Assembly: GCA_030704765.1 (NCBI GenBank)
Contig: JAUYDD010000015.1
Span: forward strand, 1 to 22,873
From: Nanobdellota archaeon
GTDB lineage: Archaea > Nanobdellota > Nanobdellia > Pacearchaeales > GW2011-AR1
Length of the DNA: 22,873 nucleotides
Direction: 5' to 3'
Shown here: piece after piece, positions 6,573 to 14,650 of the stretch
How the letters are laid out: the number at the start of each line of letters is the position of its first letter
Position numbering within the stretch: position 1 is the stretch's first letter
Translations under genes and position numbers: made by a program
Notes under the pieces: generated by a model
Seen by the model: only the letters and a program-made list of their open reading frames with translations
The model's database searches: none
What the model was told of the DNA's origin: nothing

Positions 6573-7871
6573 ATGACAGAAATTATAGAAATATTAGAGA
6601 GAATAAATCCTTGGTGGAATAATAAAGATTTTGAGTATGGAATAGTCAGAACTAAATATTTAGACAAAATAATTTCCTATATTAATTCTAAAGAAATAAT
6701 TATTTTAACTGGAGTTAGAAGAGCTGGAAAAACTACTTTAATGTTTCAGGCCATAAAACACTTATTAGATAATAAAGTTAATCCGAGGCAAATATTATTT
6801 GTTAATTTCGATGAAGCAGACATTAATAATTTAGAAAATCCTATAAAAAATGTAATTGAATCTTTTTATAATGAAATAGCTGATAAAAATGAAAAAGCAT
6901 ATATCTTTTTTGATGAGATACAAAATATTGACAAGTGGGAAAAGTATGCAAAAACTATATATGATGAAAAAAAAGACCAGCTTATTTTATCTGGTTCATC
7001 TTCCTATCTCTTGTCAGGAAACTTAGCTAAATTGATTAGCGGCAGATATTTATCAATTTATGTTTTTCCATTAGATTTTAAAGAATATTTAGAGTTTAAC
7101 CATGTAATATTTCATAACAAATTAGATTTAATATCAAAAAGAAGTGAAATTGCTAAACTATTAAAAGAATTTATAAAAGAAGGTGGTTATCCAAGAATAG
7201 TGCTTGAAAAAAATCAAAATATAAAAAGAGAACTCTTAAAAAGTTATTATGAGGGTATTGTTCTAAAAGATATTATTTTAATTCATAGAGTAAGGCAGGA
7301 AAAATTAATTAAAGAACTTGTTTATTATTTAGCTTCTAATTTCACCCAGTTATATTCTTATAAAAATTTAAGTAATACTTTTTCAGCTGATTTTTCTACA
7401 ATAAAAGAATATTTGGGATTTATTGAAGGATCAAGGTCATTTTTTGAATTACCAATTTTTAGTTATTCTATTAAAACTCAAAGTAGAAACAATAAAAAAA
7501 TATATTGTATTGATAACGGATTAAGAAATGCTATATCATTAAAATTTTCTGAAGATTATGGAAAATTATCAGAAAACTTAGTTTTTATAGAGCTAAAAAG
7601 AAGAGATAATGATATATATTATTGGCAAAATGATAAAAATCAGGAAATAGATTTTATAATAAAAAATAAAGATAATTCTTTAACTGCAATAAATGTTTCA
7701 TTTACAGACATTATTAATGAAAGAGAATCTTTAGCTCTTCTTGAATTTAAAAAAACTTTTAAAATGGCTAAAGAATTAATAATAATTACAAAAAATACAG
7801 AAAAAAAGGAAAACAATATAAAATACATTCCTCTCTGGAAATGGTTGTTGTTAGAAAACAGAAGTTATTGA
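6573..7871 (+). CDS. AAA_14/DUF4143 family ATPase 1
   Basis: A 432-residue P-loop ATPase. Walker A is GVRRAGKTT (about 47-55), Walker B is FFDEIQ (about 112-117) and a sensor-1-like SGSSS follows. The middle has the usual family helical section with a GGYPR motif. The C-terminal DUF4143 part looks like a PD-(D/E)XK fold: an E-I-D-F-I is present, but the usual EVK is replaced by NVS, so nuclease activity is doubtful. The start at 6573 is supported by a TATA box at 6544-6551 and by family-like residues (NPWW) soon after it; an ATG at 6516 would add 19 poorly supported residues that overlap relic 1. It is the only plus-strand gene between 94 and 18406. Its stop overlaps the end of relic 2 by 7 bases. 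The role of the family is poorly known. Confidence 0.85.
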   Translation: MTEIIEILERINPWWNNKDFEYGIVRTKYLDKIISYINSKEIIILTGVRRAGKTTLMFQAIKHLLDNKVNPRQILFVNFDEADINNLENPIKNVIESFYNEIADKNEKAYIFFDEIQNIDKWEKYAKTIYDEKKDQLILSGSSSYLLSGNLAKLISGRYLSIYVFPLDFKEYLEFNHVIFHNKLDLISKRSEIAKLLKEFIKEGGYPRIVLEKNQNIKRELLKSYYEGIVLKDIILIHRVRQEKLIKELVYYLASNFTQLYSYKNLSNTFSADFSTIKEYLGFIEGSRSFFELPIFSYSIKTQSRNNKKIYCIDNGLRNAISLKFSEDYGKLSENLVFIELKRRDNDIYYWQNDKNQEIDFIIKNKDNSLTAINVSFTDIINERESLALLEFKKTFKMAKELIIITKNTEKKENNIKYIPLWKWLLLENRSY

Positions 7872-8062
7872 ACCCTAAACTCCCAGCTTGTTTCAATAAT
7901 CTGCCCTCCAGATTCAAACTTAGCATATATTCTGTAATCTCCAATATTTTCAGCAACAACATTTAAATTATTAAAGCCTTCAAACACCTGATTGCCTAAA
8001 TTATCTTTTTCTGTATCTAGTTTCAACAAGCTATTTACAGGAATTTAGACTTGAGAATTGAA
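7865..8062 (-). pseudogene. Domain-X relic 2
   Basis: The minus strand encodes a peptide alignable along its length to the domain X inside the M36-like protein. It includes KLDTEKDNLGNQVFEGFNN, then GDYRIYAKFESGG, and ends TSWEFRVQ before a stop at 7865-7867. An in-frame TAA at 8045-8047 interrupts it where the intact copy has Thr (QVTIP). Similarity extends a few codons further upstream and then stops. There is no start codon. Nucleotide identity to the intact copy is roughly three quarters by eye, so the duplication is old. Confidence 0.75.
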
Positions 8063-8067
8063 AACAA

Positions 8068-8115
8068 TCTGAAAAACTCTCTTATTAAAACTGAGGGGGT
8101 TTTAAGTTTTTCAGA
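8068..8115. other. Hairpin preceding repeat R2
   Basis: Bases 8068-8078 (TCTGAAAAACT) pair perfectly with 8105-8115 over 11 bp. A GGGGG run in the loop (8095-8099) can also pair with CCCCC at 8116-8120, the first bases of R2, making a possible pseudoknot. It lies between relic 2 and the second ATPase. Confidence 0.45.
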
Positions 8116-8190
8116 CCCCCAAAATTCTTTTTGCTTTCTATGGATTAAAACTGAATAGTATACACAAAAAGAATTTTGTCGGTATTAAAA
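8116..8190 (+). repeat. Structured repeat R2, copy 1
   Basis: The element has CCCCC, then CAAAATTCTTTTTG (8120-8133), then CTTTCTA, a 22-base variable spacer and a perfect complementary arm CAAAAAGAATTTTG (8165-8178), then GGTATTAAAA. A copy at 22791-22866 has the same order, the same fixed blocks and the same spacer length. One stem base differs, with a matching change in the other arm. This suggests selection on pairing. It touches the stop codon of the second ATPase, so it may also end that transcript. No known RNA family is recognised. Confidence 0.65.
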
Positions 8191-9402
8191 ATAAACAAAA
8201 GGTATGGCATAAATTGATTTCTCAATTTTCTCAGCAATTTTCAAATTCGCAACAATAACTATTTCAGATTTATAATTTTTTATAAAACTTCTTAATGCTC
8301 TTGTAACTTTTTTATTTCTTTTTACTTCTATAGGAATAGGCAAAGATTTATCAATAACAAAATCCACTTCTGTTTTAGTAGTAGTTCTCCAATATTTGAT
8401 ATTGAATTTTACTTTTAATTGATTATAAACAAAATTTTCATATAAATAATCAAAATCTAAATTATCGAACTTTTCATAAAGATAATTTCTTATTCCCATG
8501 TCAACAAAATATATCTTGGGATTTTTCCTTAATTCAGATACAAGATTTTTATAAAAAGGATTAACTATGGAAATAACAAAAGAATCTTGTAGTATTGGCA
8601 AAATTTCTTTTATTTCAGAATATTTTAACCCTGAAACTTCAGTTAGATTTTCGTATTTTATTATTCCTCCAAGATTCGCTGATAGAGTTTTTAATATTTT
8701 TACAGAGTTATCTCTGTACTTATTTCCATATAATGATACAACATCTTTTTCAACATAAGTGGTAAACATATTTTTTAGAATTTCTTTTTTCTTTTCTCTA
8801 TCATTTTCTAATATAACTCTTGGATAACCGCCAAAAGTTAGATATTCATGTAAAAGAGAGTTCAAATCTTCTAAAAAAATAGTCTTGGTTAGTTTTATCT
8901 TTTCTAAATCTATTTTAACCTGATTATATAATCTTTCATATTTTTCATCTTTGGCTCTTAAAAATTCTCTAAAATTAAATGGCAATAAATTAAAAAACAA
9001 AACCCTTCCAACAAGATATTGGCCAAGATTTGTTAAGTCAAAAGATGAAGAGCCTGTTATTATAATCTTTATATTATTAAAAGAGTCAAATATTAGCTTT
9101 AATTTTTTTCCTATGTCTTTAACATACTGAACTTCATCAATTAAAAAATAATTTTTTCCATTTGTTAAATACAGGTTTATAAAATCTCTCCAATTTTCTT
9201 CAAACTTAAGCCTTATTACATTATCTTCAAAATTTATATAATGGATGTTTTTTTCACTTACCCCTTTTTTTATTAGATTTTCTCTGATTCTATTTAAGAT
9301 TGTTGTCTTACCACATTGTCTAGGGCCTCTAATAGCAAGAATTTCCCTGTCTTCAATCCATTTATTCAAATCTTTCTCTATATCTCTTTCAATATATACC
9401 AT
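8185..9402 (-). CDS. AAA_14/DUF4143 family ATPase 2
   Basis: A 405-residue P-loop ATPase. Walker A is GPRQCGKTT (26-34), Walker B FLIDEVQ (86-92) and sensor-1-like TGSSS (116-120). A GGYPR-type motif follows in the middle. The C-terminal DUF4143 region ends with EVDFVID (345-351) and PIEVK (357-361), a complete PD-(D/E)XK-like D...ExK arrangement, unlike ATPase 1. A TTTATAAA box lies 22-29 bases before the ATG, with a palindrome between them. It is convergent with ATPase 1 and bounded by domain-X relics 2 and 3. The two ATPases are only distantly similar, so they are not a recent tandem duplication. The family is abundant in archaea, often scattered and patchy; a link to mobile or defence loci is inference. 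Confidence 0.88.
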   Translation of the reverse strand: MVYIERDIEKDLNKWIEDREILAIRGPRQCGKTTILNRIRENLIKKGVSEKNIHYINFEDNVIRLKFEENWRDFINLYLTNGKNYFLIDEVQYVKDIGKKLKLIFDSFNNIKIIITGSSSFDLTNLGQYLVGRVLFFNLLPFNFREFLRAKDEKYERLYNQVKIDLEKIKLTKTIFLEDLNSLLHEYLTFGGYPRVILENDREKKKEILKNMFTTYVEKDVVSLYGNKYRDNSVKILKTLSANLGGIIKYENLTEVSGLKYSEIKEILPILQDSFVISIVNPFYKNLVSELRKNPKIYFVDMGIRNYLYEKFDNLDFDYLYENFVYNQLKVKFNIKYWRTTTKTEVDFVIDKSLPIPIEVKRNKKVTRALRSFIKNYKSEIVIVANLKIAEKIEKSIYAIPFVYF

Positions 9403-9415
9403 ATAATAGCATATT

Positions 9416-9431
9416 TAAACATGTTTATAAA
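9416..9431 (-). promoter_or_regulatory. TATA box with overlapping palindrome upstream of ATPase 2
   Basis: TTTATAAA lies at 9424-9431. A perfect 12-bp palindrome, TAAACATGTTTA (9416-9427), overlaps its downstream end, where a repressor could block transcription. Further upstream, AAATAAC-TTA-GTTATTT forms another perfect inverted repeat. Confidence 0.4.
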
Positions 9432-9507
9432 TATTTCTATTTATTTATAAATAACTTAGTTATTTCTATAATATTTATAATTTTTACGAAGTTATTTATA
9501 AAGAAGT

Positions 9508-9621
9508 CTAAACAACATCAAATTCCCAGCTTGCTTCTTTAGATGCAGTTCCCGATACAAATCTTGCAATTACCTTGTATTTTCCAGTTGAATTAACATT
9601 TACATTCAAATTATTAAAATT
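9508..9621 (-). pseudogene. Domain-X relic 3, in frame after the M36-like stop codon
   Basis: Directly after the stop of the M36-like gene (9622-9624), the same frame continues as NFNNLNVNVNSTGKYKV and ends ASWEFDVV before TAG at 9508-9510. This is the second half of domain X, homologous to residues 1241-1276 of the same protein. There is no start codon, so it is translated only if the stop is read through. It looks like the remains of a domain split when the LamG segment was joined in front of it. Confidence 0.72.
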
Positions 9622-12600
9622 TTATATGCTTTGCTTGTATATACCCTGCACTTCTTCTGGAGTCAAGGATATATTGTATATTCTAACTTCGTCTAGAGTT
9701 CCATTAAAATAATCTATAGGCCATGAATACCCTAAATAACGATTCGATTTTCCAAAATACATAGAATTATCACCTACTCTTATAATGTGATTCTTAGGCA
9801 AGAAATACCATCCACATTGTTCTCCATCTAGGTACATTATAAGATTTCCAAATCCATTTTTTTCAGAATAAGTAACAGTTACAAAATGCCAAGTTTCATT
9901 ATTAATAATACTTTTATAAGGCTTAGAACAACTAACTGCTCCTGTATTGTTTTTGCCTTTATAGATGTAACTTAATTGAAAATATATAGAATCTGTCCCA
10001 TAAGATTGAGTCCCAAAAGCCCATTCTGTATTTTTTTGCATTAATCTATTCATATAAAAACCTCCGCTACTATTAAACCAAAAACTTATTGTTATCTCTT
10101 CTCCAGTTATTAGTTTATCACCTGTATTTAAAGAAGCATAAGAAGTTGAATCCCCTTTAAATTTCAAAGCACCATTATTAATTCCATTTGTCCAGTCTGC
10201 TCCAATAATGTTTCCTTCAATTCCCTGAATCTTATCAACTGTAATATTTCCTGAATTTTCATCAAAATTCCAATATGCTTTTAAATTTTTATTAATATCT
10301 CTAACTTTAAATTCCCAACTATCTCCAACAACCTGCCCACTACGCTCAAATCTTAGATAAATCCTATAATCTCCAGCAGATGTTGCAACAACATTCAAAT
10401 TATTGAATCCTTCAAATACTTGACTTCCTAAATTATCTTTTCCTGTGTCAAGTTTCAATAGACCGTTTGCAGGAATAGTAACTTGTTTATTTGTAACAGT
10501 TCTTATATCCTGCCAGATATTAGAAATATTTTTCTGCAAGATAATTTTTAAATTTCCATTAATAGAATTTGTATCATTATTCACAAGTTTTGATTGAGGG
10601 CGAGAAGGCATAGGAATAGTAATATTTTCATTACATCTGTAACATCTTGAATTTTCAAGATCATAAAAGAAATATGGCCAACTAGTATCAGAATTTTTAT
10701 AAGGACTATTAAGGTTTATAATATAGATTAATCCCTCTTCATTGTTGAATGCAACAACATCAGTCTTTCCATCTTCATTAAAATCTCCTACAATAGGAAA
10801 TAATAAATCTCCACTTTGGCTAAGATGTATAGGTTCTCTTGCATAGCTTCCATCCCAATTATAAAAATAGATTTTATCTCCTCCAAAGATTATTTCATTA
10901 ATTCCATCACCATTAATATCTTCAGAAATAGGGAAATTCATGTAATAAAAATGACTTGAGGAATGTGTAGTGATTTTATTGATTAGATTTCCTGTATTAT
11001 TAAAAATAGAAATATCAGAACTATAAATATCATAGCATATAATCTCTGGAAATTTATCTCCATTAACATCTGACAATAACATCGGACTACATTCATCTGG
11101 TATATTTGTAGTAGATTGTATAATAAGCTCATTTTTTACTGGGTTAATAATGTTAATTGCATTGTTGTACATGGTGCTCTGTGAAAACGTAATTATCTCT
11201 TTAATACCGTCTAAATTTATATCTCCAACAATCATATTCTGAACATTATCATAAGGAGCAGTAATGTATGTACGCAACAAACTTCCATTTATATCATATA
11301 CATAAATACCCGAACTAATAAGCTCTTTTTTCCCATCATTATTTATATCTGCTAATATTGGATTCTTTCCACTAGCATATTCATCTTTCCAACTTGTCCT
11401 TAGATTATTATAATAATTAATTAAACTTCCATTATTAGAGTATAATCCATTATCAATTAAAATCTCCTTATTACCATCATTATCAATATCTGAAACCGTA
11501 GTAGAAGAAACATAATCCCAAACACAATCTTCTTTTAAAGAAATATTATATATTTGATTTCCATTAAAATCCAATATTTGTGCTTGACATTTACCATAAG
11601 GAATACTATATTTAAAAATTATCTCCTTTTTCCCATCATTATTCAAATCAGAAATAACAGGAAATGAATATATCCAATATTTATCTTTATTAAAGTTTAC
11701 ACTCCCATTTGACATTGAATAAGACCTTAAAATATCTGTAGACCATCCGAATCTATGAAATAATAAGCTATATTTATCACCATCTAACTTAGCAATTTTA
11801 TTTGCCCCTAGAGTTCCAAAATATGCATCTGTAGGAAAGTCAAATGCTTGGCCTATGAAAATTCCTTTATAAGTTGTAAAAGTTATTCCATTACTTGTTG
11901 ACAAAACTAATTTTATTGTATAATATGGATCATCAAGCATAGATAAATTAAAATTAGAATACAAAACATCATTTCTTACAGATTTGTTGCTAGAATACAT
12001 ATAATTCCAATTATCTGGAGAATTTCTAGAACTATAATATAATGTATAATTGTAGAAATCTTTTCCTAATGCTGATCCAGTTATATTCAAAAGAGCCTTA
12101 TCATAATGATTCTTTAATTTTAATTCACCAAGCAATGGAACAACATCGGCACAATCAATTGATGTAATTCCATGATTGATAAATGAATTACAAATAGCCC
12201 CTTTATTTGGGCTACCATCATTTAAATTAGCATTTCCATAAACTGCATCATCCGCAATCATCATATCACCAGCTAATTCCTGGAATGTTTGAGGATCATA
12301 ACTTAGTGCAACCAGTGCAAGAGTGTCTGTTTTTTCTTGACCTATCAACTTTCTTGTATCCCATAATGAACCAGAGATTATTTCAGCTGCATAATGAGGT
12401 TCATTCCCATAATCTTCAGGAAATTTTTTTGTATTTTCACAATTTCTCAAGCACGAATAATCATATACAAAATTATCAGAAAGACAGGTTTGATTATTTA
12501 AAGAGCATGCATAATAATCAGCATAACCTTCATTCATATTTCCAGTATGCCCGCTATAGACACTAGAGAGTCTTGGAGCAAGAATAAAAACAACATTATG

Positions 12601-14115
12601 AGTATATTCGTGATAAATAACATCACTACTTAATGAGAGTGCTTCACACCCGCCGCCAGGTTGATAGAAATTAATAGAATCTCCAGTTGCAAATGCATTG
12701 CAAGTTCCAGAAACCTCAACATTAGCCTCCATTTGATAATCTAACCCATTTATATTAAAAGGAGCATCTCCTTTTGCAAAAAAATCATGTATCCTATTCG
12801 TATGATAAAAAACATTTGACTCTTCTTTTTTATATGAATTATCATATAAACTCCAATTAATATCTGTTTGATAAGGAGGAATAGTTATTCTTGAACTTGC
12901 TTTAGCTTGCGCCTTATTATCTACAATAACATAAGGACCTTTTAATTCAGAAGTAATTTCATTATTATTTCCTATATCAAGGCTATAATTTCCATTTTGA
13001 TCTGTAATTGTATTATAAACTCCTGAAGAAATATTTTCATTTGCAAAATCCTTGATTTCTAAAGGATTTCCTAGATGATCATTAATAATAGAACCATAGA
13101 CTCTTCCAGAAGCAGTTTCAATCTTTATATTATCAATGATATCAATTATGTTTCCATTATTTGCATTAACAAAAATACTTGGGCTGATTACAGTTCCATT
13201 TGAAAAGAATAAAACAGGGAAATCAATCTTATAAGCAAGATAATTTTCTATACCTCTTTTGTCTATGAAAGGATAGATAAGAAGTTCACTTTTTACAGGC
13301 TCTTTTGTTATAGAATTATATGTTTTCGCTGATTCAATTGCTTGTTTTTCATTTATTTTAGGATTTACATCTATATTAATATCATTTAAATAATTTGAAT
13401 TGTAAAGCAACCATTTATCATTAGATTCCACTAACAAAGTCTGAGATAGATAAACCGGAATTCCTTTATACATTTGTTCAAAGGAAATATACTCTGAATT
13501 TCCAACTTTAAATATATTTTTTTCTTTTAATTCATCTTTGTTTACTCCTAAAACACTAGAATATTTATCAAAAAAACTCATTGCTTGTTCTTTAATATCA
13601 TTTATTTCTTGAGAACCAATAACATTTCCAGTTATACTAGGATTAGATTCTAAATCAAAACCTGTTTTAAACTCTATTCTTGTAGGATAATTTTTTATTA
13701 TTTTGTTGTATGAAACAATAATATTTTCATCCATAAGTTTTGAAGCAACAGCTGAATCAAATCCTTTTTCTCTTTGTTTATTTTCCTCTGTAGACACTTT
13801 ATAATCTGTTGCAATAACATTTCCGATTATATCACTTCTTTTATTAACATAATTTAGAATAGAAGATATTGATTTTTCTTTAAATGACTGAGAAGGAATA
13901 CCCCTCTTCTCATTTATAGGATTAGTCCTAATATTAAATAATCCAGTTACATTAGACTCAAGTCCATGATCTTTATCTTGTTTTTGAGTAGTATTTTTGA
14001 TGCCAAACAAATTAAAAACAATAAGTCCAATTACTATAAATATCATGATTACTAAAAAGACTACAATAAATTTAATCCCTGCTTTTTTCCCTTTGTTATT
14101 TATATTTTTTTTCAT
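9622..14115 (-). CDS. Secreted or anchored M36-like metallopeptidase with FG-GAP propeller and LamG domain
   Basis: About 1497 residues from ATG 14115, which follows the previous stop by two bases; an ATG at 14130 overlaps that gene. Numbering here is from 14130. A membrane helix lies at about 20-42, then a propeptide with FTP/PepSY-like features (about 210-335). The catalytic part has HEYTH (507-511) with the downstream glutamate in NEGYADY (Glu534) and a typical Leu-Trp-Asp-x-Arg stretch near 589, as in M36 fungalysins. Seven FG-GAP/VCBS motifs of D-x-[ND]-x-D-G-x-x-[DE] type start near 828, 881, 928, 970, 1021, 1071 and 1116, predicting a calcium-binding seven-bladed propeller. Domain X (about 1180-1276) and a LamG-type lectin domain (about 1283-1500) follow. 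It probably digests or binds proteins or glycans outside the cell. Last gene of a three-gene operon. Confidence 0.88.
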   Translation of the reverse strand: MKKNINNKGKKAGIKFIVVFLVIMIFIVIGLIVFNLFGIKNTTQKQDKDHGLESNVTGLFNIRTNPINEKRGIPSQSFKEKSISSILNYVNKRSDIIGNVIATDYKVSTEENKQREKGFDSAVASKLMDENIIVSYNKIIKNYPTRIEFKTGFDLESNPSITGNVIGSQEINDIKEQAMSFFDKYSSVLGVNKDELKEKNIFKVGNSEYISFEQMYKGIPVYLSQTLLVESNDKWLLYNSNYLNDINIDVNPKINEKQAIESAKTYNSITKEPVKSELLIYPFIDKRGIENYLAYKIDFPVLFFSNGTVISPSIFVNANNGNIIDIIDNIKIETASGRVYGSIINDHLGNPLEIKDFANENISSGVYNTITDQNGNYSLDIGNNNEITSELKGPYVIVDNKAQAKASSRITIPPYQTDINWSLYDNSYKKEESNVFYHTNRIHDFFAKGDAPFNINGLDYQMEANVEVSGTCNAFATGDSINFYQPGGGCEALSLSSDVIYHEYTHNVVFILAPRLSSVYSGHTGNMNEGYADYYACSLNNQTCLSDNFVYDYSCLRNCENTKKFPEDYGNEPHYAAEIISGSLWDTRKLIGQEKTDTLALVALSYDPQTFQELAGDMMIADDAVYGNANLNDGSPNKGAICNSFINHGITSIDCADVVPLLGELKLKNHYDKALLNITGSALGKDFYNYTLYYSSRNSPDNWNYMYSSNKSVRNDVLYSNFNLSMLDDPYYTIKLVLSTSNGITFTTYKGIFIGQAFDFPTDAYFGTLGANKIAKLDGDKYSLLFHRFGWSTDILRSYSMSNGSVNFNKDKYWIYSFPVISDLNNDGKKEIIFKYSIPYGKCQAQILDFNGNQIYNISLKEDCVWDYVSSTTVSDIDNDGNKEILIDNGLYSNNGSLINYYNNLRTSWKDEYASGKNPILADINNDGKKELISSGIYVYDINGSLLRTYITAPYDNVQNMIVGDINLDGIKEIITFSQSTMYNNAINIINPVKNELIIQSTTNIPDECSPMLLSDVNGDKFPEIICYDIYSSDISIFNNTGNLINKITTHSSSHFYYMNFPISEDINGDGINEIIFGGDKIYFYNWDGSYAREPIHLSQSGDLLFPIVGDFNEDGKTDVVAFNNEEGLIYIINLNSPYKNSDTSWPYFFYDLENSRCYRCNENITIPMPSRPQSKLVNNDTNSINGNLKIILQKNISNIWQDIRTVTNKQVTIPANGLLKLDTGKDNLGSQVFEGFNNLNVVATSAGDYRIYLRFERSGQVVGDSWEFKVRDINKNLKAYWNFDENSGNITVDKIQGIEGNIIGADWTNGINNGALKFKGDSTSYASLNTGDKLITGEEITISFWFNSSGGFYMNRLMQKNTEWAFGTQSYGTDSIYFQLSYIYKGKNNTGAVSCSKPYKSIINNETWHFVTVTYSEKNGFGNLIMYLDGEQCGWYFLPKNHIIRVGDNSMYFGKSNRYLGYSWPIDYFNGTLDEVRIYNISLTPEEVQGIYKQSI

Positions 14116-14117
14116 AT

Positions 14118-14648
14118 TTAAAAAATCCATTTAAAAATGTTTTTTATTATTTGAAATAAATTCTCTTCCTCAGGCGGATCAGTCAATTCAATTTTTTCAT
14201 TAATAGAATAAGAATCTTTTAATGTTGCTAAGGAAATATAAAAATCAGGTCCTGTATAGCAGTCTTGAGGGCAATTGGTTTCATTTTCTCCAATTGTCCT
14301 ATCGCAGATTTTATTTCCGCATGTTGTTATGTTTTGTTTAGAAATATTTTTTATAATTTGAGTATTATCTTTTAATTCTTTATTTAAATTTACACAAACT
14401 CCATCTGAACAAAGATTGTTCAAACATTCAAAATCATTCATACATTTGTGATTATCCTGCTTTTGGAGTTTTATTTTTCCATCTAAATCAACATAATAAT
14501 ATGTATTATTAATCTTAATTTCATTTCCAATTCTATAGCATCTTCCCTCATAGAAAAATCCTCCAAGGCATTGCGCTAAGACTAAAGAAATCAAGTTAAT
14601 AAAAATTAGAATTCCAAGGGATAATATAAGTTCTTTTTTCCATTTCAT
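14118..14648 (-). CDS. Small secreted cysteine-rich protein
   Basis: A 176-residue protein with a signal peptide (1-25, cut near LVLAQ). An N-terminal module (about 26-92) runs from CLGG to CSDGVCVNL; it closely resembles residues near 955-1033 of the product of the preceding gene (shared pattern: Y-Y-x-D-x-D-G, then C-x-N-[DN]-F-E-C, then CSDG-x-C). A second module has the CGNKICD...GE...NCPQDC pattern (about 110-130) common in archaeal and bacterial surface proteins. The end is acidic, then hydrophobic. It starts two bases after the preceding stop and is followed two bases later by the peptidase gene, so the three are surely co-transcribed. It may pair with or cap one of the large neighbours. 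Function unknown. Confidence 0.8.
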   Translation of the reverse strand: MKWKKELILSLGILIFINLISLVLAQCLGGFFYEGRCYRIGNEIKINNTYYYVDLDGKIKLQKQDNHKCMNDFECLNNLCSDGVCVNLNKELKDNTQIIKNISKQNITTCGNKICDRTIGENETNCPQDCYTGPDFYISLATLKDSYSINEKIELTDPPEEENLFQIIKNIFKWIF

Positions 14649-14650
14649 GT

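Noticed and set aside
8116..8190. Integron attC site
   Set aside because: The folded shape is similar, but the conserved GTT-type core bases are not seen and there is no integron integrase in the window.
6355..9621. Active silent-cassette system for antigenic variation of the peptidase C-terminus
   Set aside because: The relics carry stops and truncations and differ from the expressed copy by roughly a quarter of bases, with no near-identical tracts that gene conversion would leave.
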